Shown one piece after another: positions 14,220-16,915 of a stretch of DNA of 16,915 nucleotides. The first letter of the stretch is position 1, and the number at the start of each line of letters is the position of its first letter. The notes under the pieces are model-generated. The model ran no database searches and was not told the origin of the DNA. It saw only the letters and a program-made list of their open reading frames with translations. The DNA comes from Bacteroidota bacterium (GTDB taxonomy: Bacteria; Bacteroidota; Bacteroidia; Bacteroidales; CAJPTX01): contig PDRH01000124.1 of assembly GCA_002748015.1 (NCBI GenBank), positions 1 through 16,915 on the forward strand, in the 5' to 3' direction. The position numbers were made by a program, and so were the translations under genes.

Positions 14220-16004
14220 ATGAAAGCATTTTTCCAAACCGTTCTGGCCGTAATCGTCGGCTTTTTCCTAGTGCAAATCCTCTTGGTGCTACTCTTGGTG
14301 GCAATGGTGGGGGGGATAGTGGCCTCTATGGAGGAAGAGCCCCCCGCGCCGGTGGAGGAGAGTACGGTGCTATGCCTAGATCTGCAGCATCCCATCGTCG
14401 ACCGAGTTGTAGAGAAACCCCTGGACATGCTCCGGGAGCTGGACTCGTCGGAGCCCGAGCCGCTGGGGCTGTACGATGTTCTGGAGGCCATCTCCAAGGC
14501 CAAGGAGGATGGGCGCGTGGTTGGCATCGTACTGCAGGCGAGCGGGGGGCGCGTGCCGCTGAGCATCGCCGGGGAGCTACGCGAGGAGCTGGCGGCATTC
14601 CGCGAGTCGGGCAAATTCGTCTACGCCTACTCGGATGGCTACAGCGCCGCCGACTACTACCTCGCCTCGGTGGCGGATTCGGTATTCATCCACCCGATGG
14701 GCTCCTTCCAGTGGAAGGGTTTTACGAGCACTGTCCCCTACCTGAAGGATGCGTGCGCGCAGTTCGGGATAGAGCCGCAGGTTATCCGGCATGGTAAGTA
14801 CAAATCGGCAGTGGAGCCCTTCCTCGATAGCCAGATGAGCGAGGCGAACCGCCAGCAAATAACCAAGTTCCTTGGCTCGATGTGGGGCAACCTGGTGGAC
14901 GAGGTATCTGCGAGCCGCCGCATCTCCACGGAGGCGCTGAATCGCTACGCCGATAAGCTGGTCTTCCTACTACCCGAGAAGGCACTGGAGAAAGGGCTGG
15001 TAGATGCCCTGATGTATGAGGACCAGCTGGATTCTGTAGTATGCGTTGCTGAGGGGAAGGCCTACGATGAGCGACCGAGCGTTACGAAGATGACTGACTA
15101 CGTGGCCGGGATGCAGCTGGATAAGGCCATTGATTTCGATGCCGAAAAGATTGCCGTGGTATACGCACAGGGGGACATCAAGGATGGCAAGGAGGTGCGG
15201 GAAGAGATCGGGGGTGCTGGCTTCGCACGGGTGTTTGACAAGCTGCGTGAGGACGAGGCAGTGAAGGCGGTGGTGCTACGCATCAACTCGCCCGGTGGGT
15301 CGGCGCTGGCTTCGGAAAAGATGTACCGCTCGCTGGCACGGCTGAAGGCGAAGAAGCCGGTGGTGGTCTCGATGGGTGCCTACGCAGCCTCTGGGGGCTA
15401 CTACATGGCGGCGCCCGCCGACCGAATCATCGCCTCTCCCTTCACCATAACGGGGAGCATCGGGGTGTTCGGCATGTACCTAACCTTCGGTAAGCTGACC
15501 AAGGAGAAGCTACACATCAACATGGAGACCGTGTCGACCAATGCGCACTCCGACCTGGGTTCGCTCTTCCGTCCGCTGGATGCGAAGGAGCGGGAGGTGA
15601 TACAAAACTCCATCGAGCACACCTACGATGTGTTCCTTCGCCGGGTGGCGAGCGGGCGCGACATGACGGTAGGGAGGGTGGATGAAATTGCCCAGGGCCG
15701 CGTATGGACCGGGGAGGATGCCAAGCCACTGGGGCTGGTAGATGAGCTAGGGGGACTTCGCGATGCAATCGCAGCAGCGGCAGAGGCGGCGGAACTCGAG
15801 AACTACCGGCTAAGCACGTACCCACGCATCAAGCAGGAACCCTACGAGAAGATCATGGAGATGTTCCTCAAGACGAAGACCTCACTACTGGAGCATTACA
15901 TACCGGGCGTGAGCGAGGAGGAGGCCTTCCGCCAGGGCGTGGAGATGCTAGTTAGCAAGCGGGGCATACGCGCCGAGCTGCCAGTAAGGTACGAGGTGAA
16001 GTAA
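14220..16004 (+). CDS. sppA: Signal peptide peptidase SppA, 67-kDa (long) type
   Basis: A membrane protease of family S49 that degrades signal peptides left after secretion. The 594-residue product is the long, duplicated form. It has an N-terminal membrane helix (about 7-36), an N-terminal S49 repeat with the catalytic Lys in HGKYKSAVEPF (K195), and a C-terminal repeat with the nucleophile Ser in AYAASGGYYMA (S391). INSPGGSALASE (355-366) and ITGSIGVFGMY are further conserved blocks. The Ser-Lys pair is therefore complete. ATG at 14220 places the membrane helix at the expected position. lpxK follows downstream, an arrangement I know from other Bacteroidota. Confidence 0.95.
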   Translation: MKAFFQTVLAVIVGFFLVQILLVLLLVAMVGGIVASMEEEPPAPVEESTVLCLDLQHPIVDRVVEKPLDMLRELDSSEPEPLGLYDVLEAISKAKEDGRVVGIVLQASGGRVPLSIAGELREELAAFRESGKFVYAYSDGYSAADYYLASVADSVFIHPMGSFQWKGFTSTVPYLKDACAQFGIEPQVIRHGKYKSAVEPFLDSQMSEANRQQITKFLGSMWGNLVDEVSASRRISTEALNRYADKLVFLLPEKALEKGLVDALMYEDQLDSVVCVAEGKAYDERPSVTKMTDYVAGMQLDKAIDFDAEKIAVVYAQGDIKDGKEVREEIGGAGFARVFDKLREDEAVKAVVLRINSPGGSALASEKMYRSLARLKAKKPVVVSMGAYAASGGYYMAAPADRIIASPFTITGSIGVFGMYLTFGKLTKEKLHINMETVSTNAHSDLGSLFRPLDAKEREVIQNSIEHTYDVFLRRVASGRDMTVGRVDEIAQGRVWTGEDAKPLGLVDELGGLRDAIAAAAEAAELENYRLSTYPRIKQEPYEKIMEMFLKTKTSLLEHYIPGVSEEEAFRQGVEMLVSKRGIRAELPVRYEVK

Positions 16005-16102
16005 ACCTCCCGGCGCAGGAGCAAGCATATAGACAGCTGGCGGTGGGGCTACTAGAGCGAAGAGAAAGTCTCGGAGAAAAGGCGGGGCGCTCCGTGCTGG
16101 GA

Positions 16103-16915
16103 ATGCTGCTGGTGCCGCTCTCGCTGCTGGTGGGGGGGCTAGTTTGGGTTCTACTGCTGCTCCCCTCGCTAATCTACGGTGCAGTCGTCTGGGTGCGGGG
16201 TAAGCTCTACGACCTGGGAGTACTGAAGAGCCACAGCGTAGCCCTACCAACGATAGGCGTCGGCAATCTGGCCGTGGGAGGGACGGGCAAGTCGCCGATG
16301 GTGGGAGAGCTGGTGGAGATGCTGCGGGCGGAACATAGCCCAGCGGTACTAAGCCGTGGGTACGGACGACGAACCAAGGGCTTCCGGGAGGTGCTCGAGA
16401 CCAGCACGGCGGAGGAGGTGGGAGACGAACCCCTACAGCTAAAGCTACGCTACCCTTGGCTCTGCGTGGTGGTCTGCGAGGACCGGGTGGAGGGGTGCGA
16501 GACCATCCATGAGCGTTTCCCCTCGGTGGATGTCGTCGTACTGGACGATGCCTACCAGCACAGGCGGTTGCGCGTAGGGCTGGAGCTGCTGCTCACGTCC
16601 TACACCAGGCTCTACACGCGCGATTGGCCCATGCCCCTGGGGCGACTGCGCGACCTAGGCAACCAGGCCAAGCGGGCAAAGGCGGTTATCCTAAGCAAAT
16701 GCCCCGCAGATCTGGGAGAGGCGGCACGGCAAGAGCTGGGCGAGGAGCTTGCGGATACGGGACAGCTATTCGCCTGCTCGCGGATAGCCTACGGTACGCC
16801 CCGCCCGCTCTACCCAGGGATGGAGCTTGCAACACCAGCTGACGGGAGTGCAGTCTCTATCATCACGGCCATAGCCAACCCCCGGCCGCTATGGGAGTAC
16901 GTAGCGGAGAAGTGG
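16103..16915 (+). CDS. lpxK: Tetraacyldisaccharide 4'-kinase, 5' part (3' end outside window)
   Basis: LpxK phosphorylates the lipid A disaccharide at the 4' position on the inner face of the inner membrane. The first 271 codons are present. An N-terminal hydrophobic helix (about 1-35) is followed by the P loop VGNLAVGGTGKSP (53-65), then VLSRGYGRRTKGF and GDEPLQLKLRYP. The DDGFQHR-type motif appears as DDAYQHRR (148-155), with Ala in place of the usual Gly. The frame is open back into sppA without another ATG, so ATG at 16103 is the best start; GTG codons at 16043 and 16094 are alternatives. The gap after sppA is then 98 nt, with no promoter element seen. Confidence 0.93.
   Translation, partial: MLLVPLSLLVGGLVWVLLLLPSLIYGAVVWVRGKLYDLGVLKSHSVALPTIGVGNLAVGGTGKSPMVGELVEMLRAEHSPAVLSRGYGRRTKGFREVLETSTAEEVGDEPLQLKLRYPWLCVVVCEDRVEGCETIHERFPSVDVVVLDDAYQHRRLRVGLELLLTSYTRLYTRDWPMPLGRLRDLGNQAKRAKAVILSKCPADLGEAARQELGEELADTGQLFACSRIAYGTPRPLYPGMELATPADGSAVSIITAIANPRPLWEYVAEKW

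Overview
The window looks like chromosomal DNA from a member of the Bacteroidota, most likely order Bacteroidales. The evidence is the protein sequences of the core genes, a DUF6266-type protein (a family I know only from Bacteroidota), the order rpsU-xerC-hpf-tRNAs-tuf, and several promoter elements of the form TAnnTTTG, once with an upstream TTTG at 20 bp. The coding strands are G-rich by eye. I cannot fix the genus; a Porphyromonas-like organism is a guess.

Layout. Positions 1 to 8198 are all on the minus strand and form one of the most conserved gene blocks in bacteria. In transcription order they are rpsU, xerC, hpf, tRNA-Thr(TGT), tRNA-Tyr(GTA), tRNA-Gly(TCC), tRNA-Thr(GGT), tuf, tRNA-Trp(CCA), secE, nusG, rplK, rplA, rplJ, rplL and rpoB; rpoB runs off the left edge. 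This is the E. coli thrU-tyrU-glyT-thrT-tufB, secE-nusG and rplKAJL-rpoBC arrangement joined into one run. A good Bacteroidota promoter precedes the tRNA genes, another precedes rpsU, and a strong hairpin separates tuf from tRNA-Trp.

Positions 8287 to 12002, also minus, hold a second cluster. In transcription order it is cysS, a secreted thioredoxin-fold protein with a CxxC site, and an M48 metalloprotease lipoprotein.

Positions 12003 to 12278 are a divergent intergenic region with no gene. It contains a G-quadruplex motif, a perfect 12-bp inverted repeat and two minus-strand TAnnTTTG elements.

Positions 12279 to 16915 are on the plus strand: a DUF6266-like protein with a charged, glycine-rich tail, a membrane-anchored alpha/beta hydrolase, sppA, and the start of lpxK, which is cut by the right edge.

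Function. The left half makes the translation and transcription machinery: ribosomal proteins, EF-Tu, NusG, RNA polymerase beta, ribosome hibernation factor and tRNAs. The right half is weighted toward the cell envelope: a periplasmic thioredoxin, an M48 lipoprotein, a membrane hydrolase, a membrane peptidase and lipid A kinase. I see no prophage, insertion sequence, CRISPR array or clear new multi-gene system. The most unusual spots are the 12.0-12.28 kb intergenic region, the DUF6266-like gene beside it, and the thioredoxin/M48 pair next to cysS.
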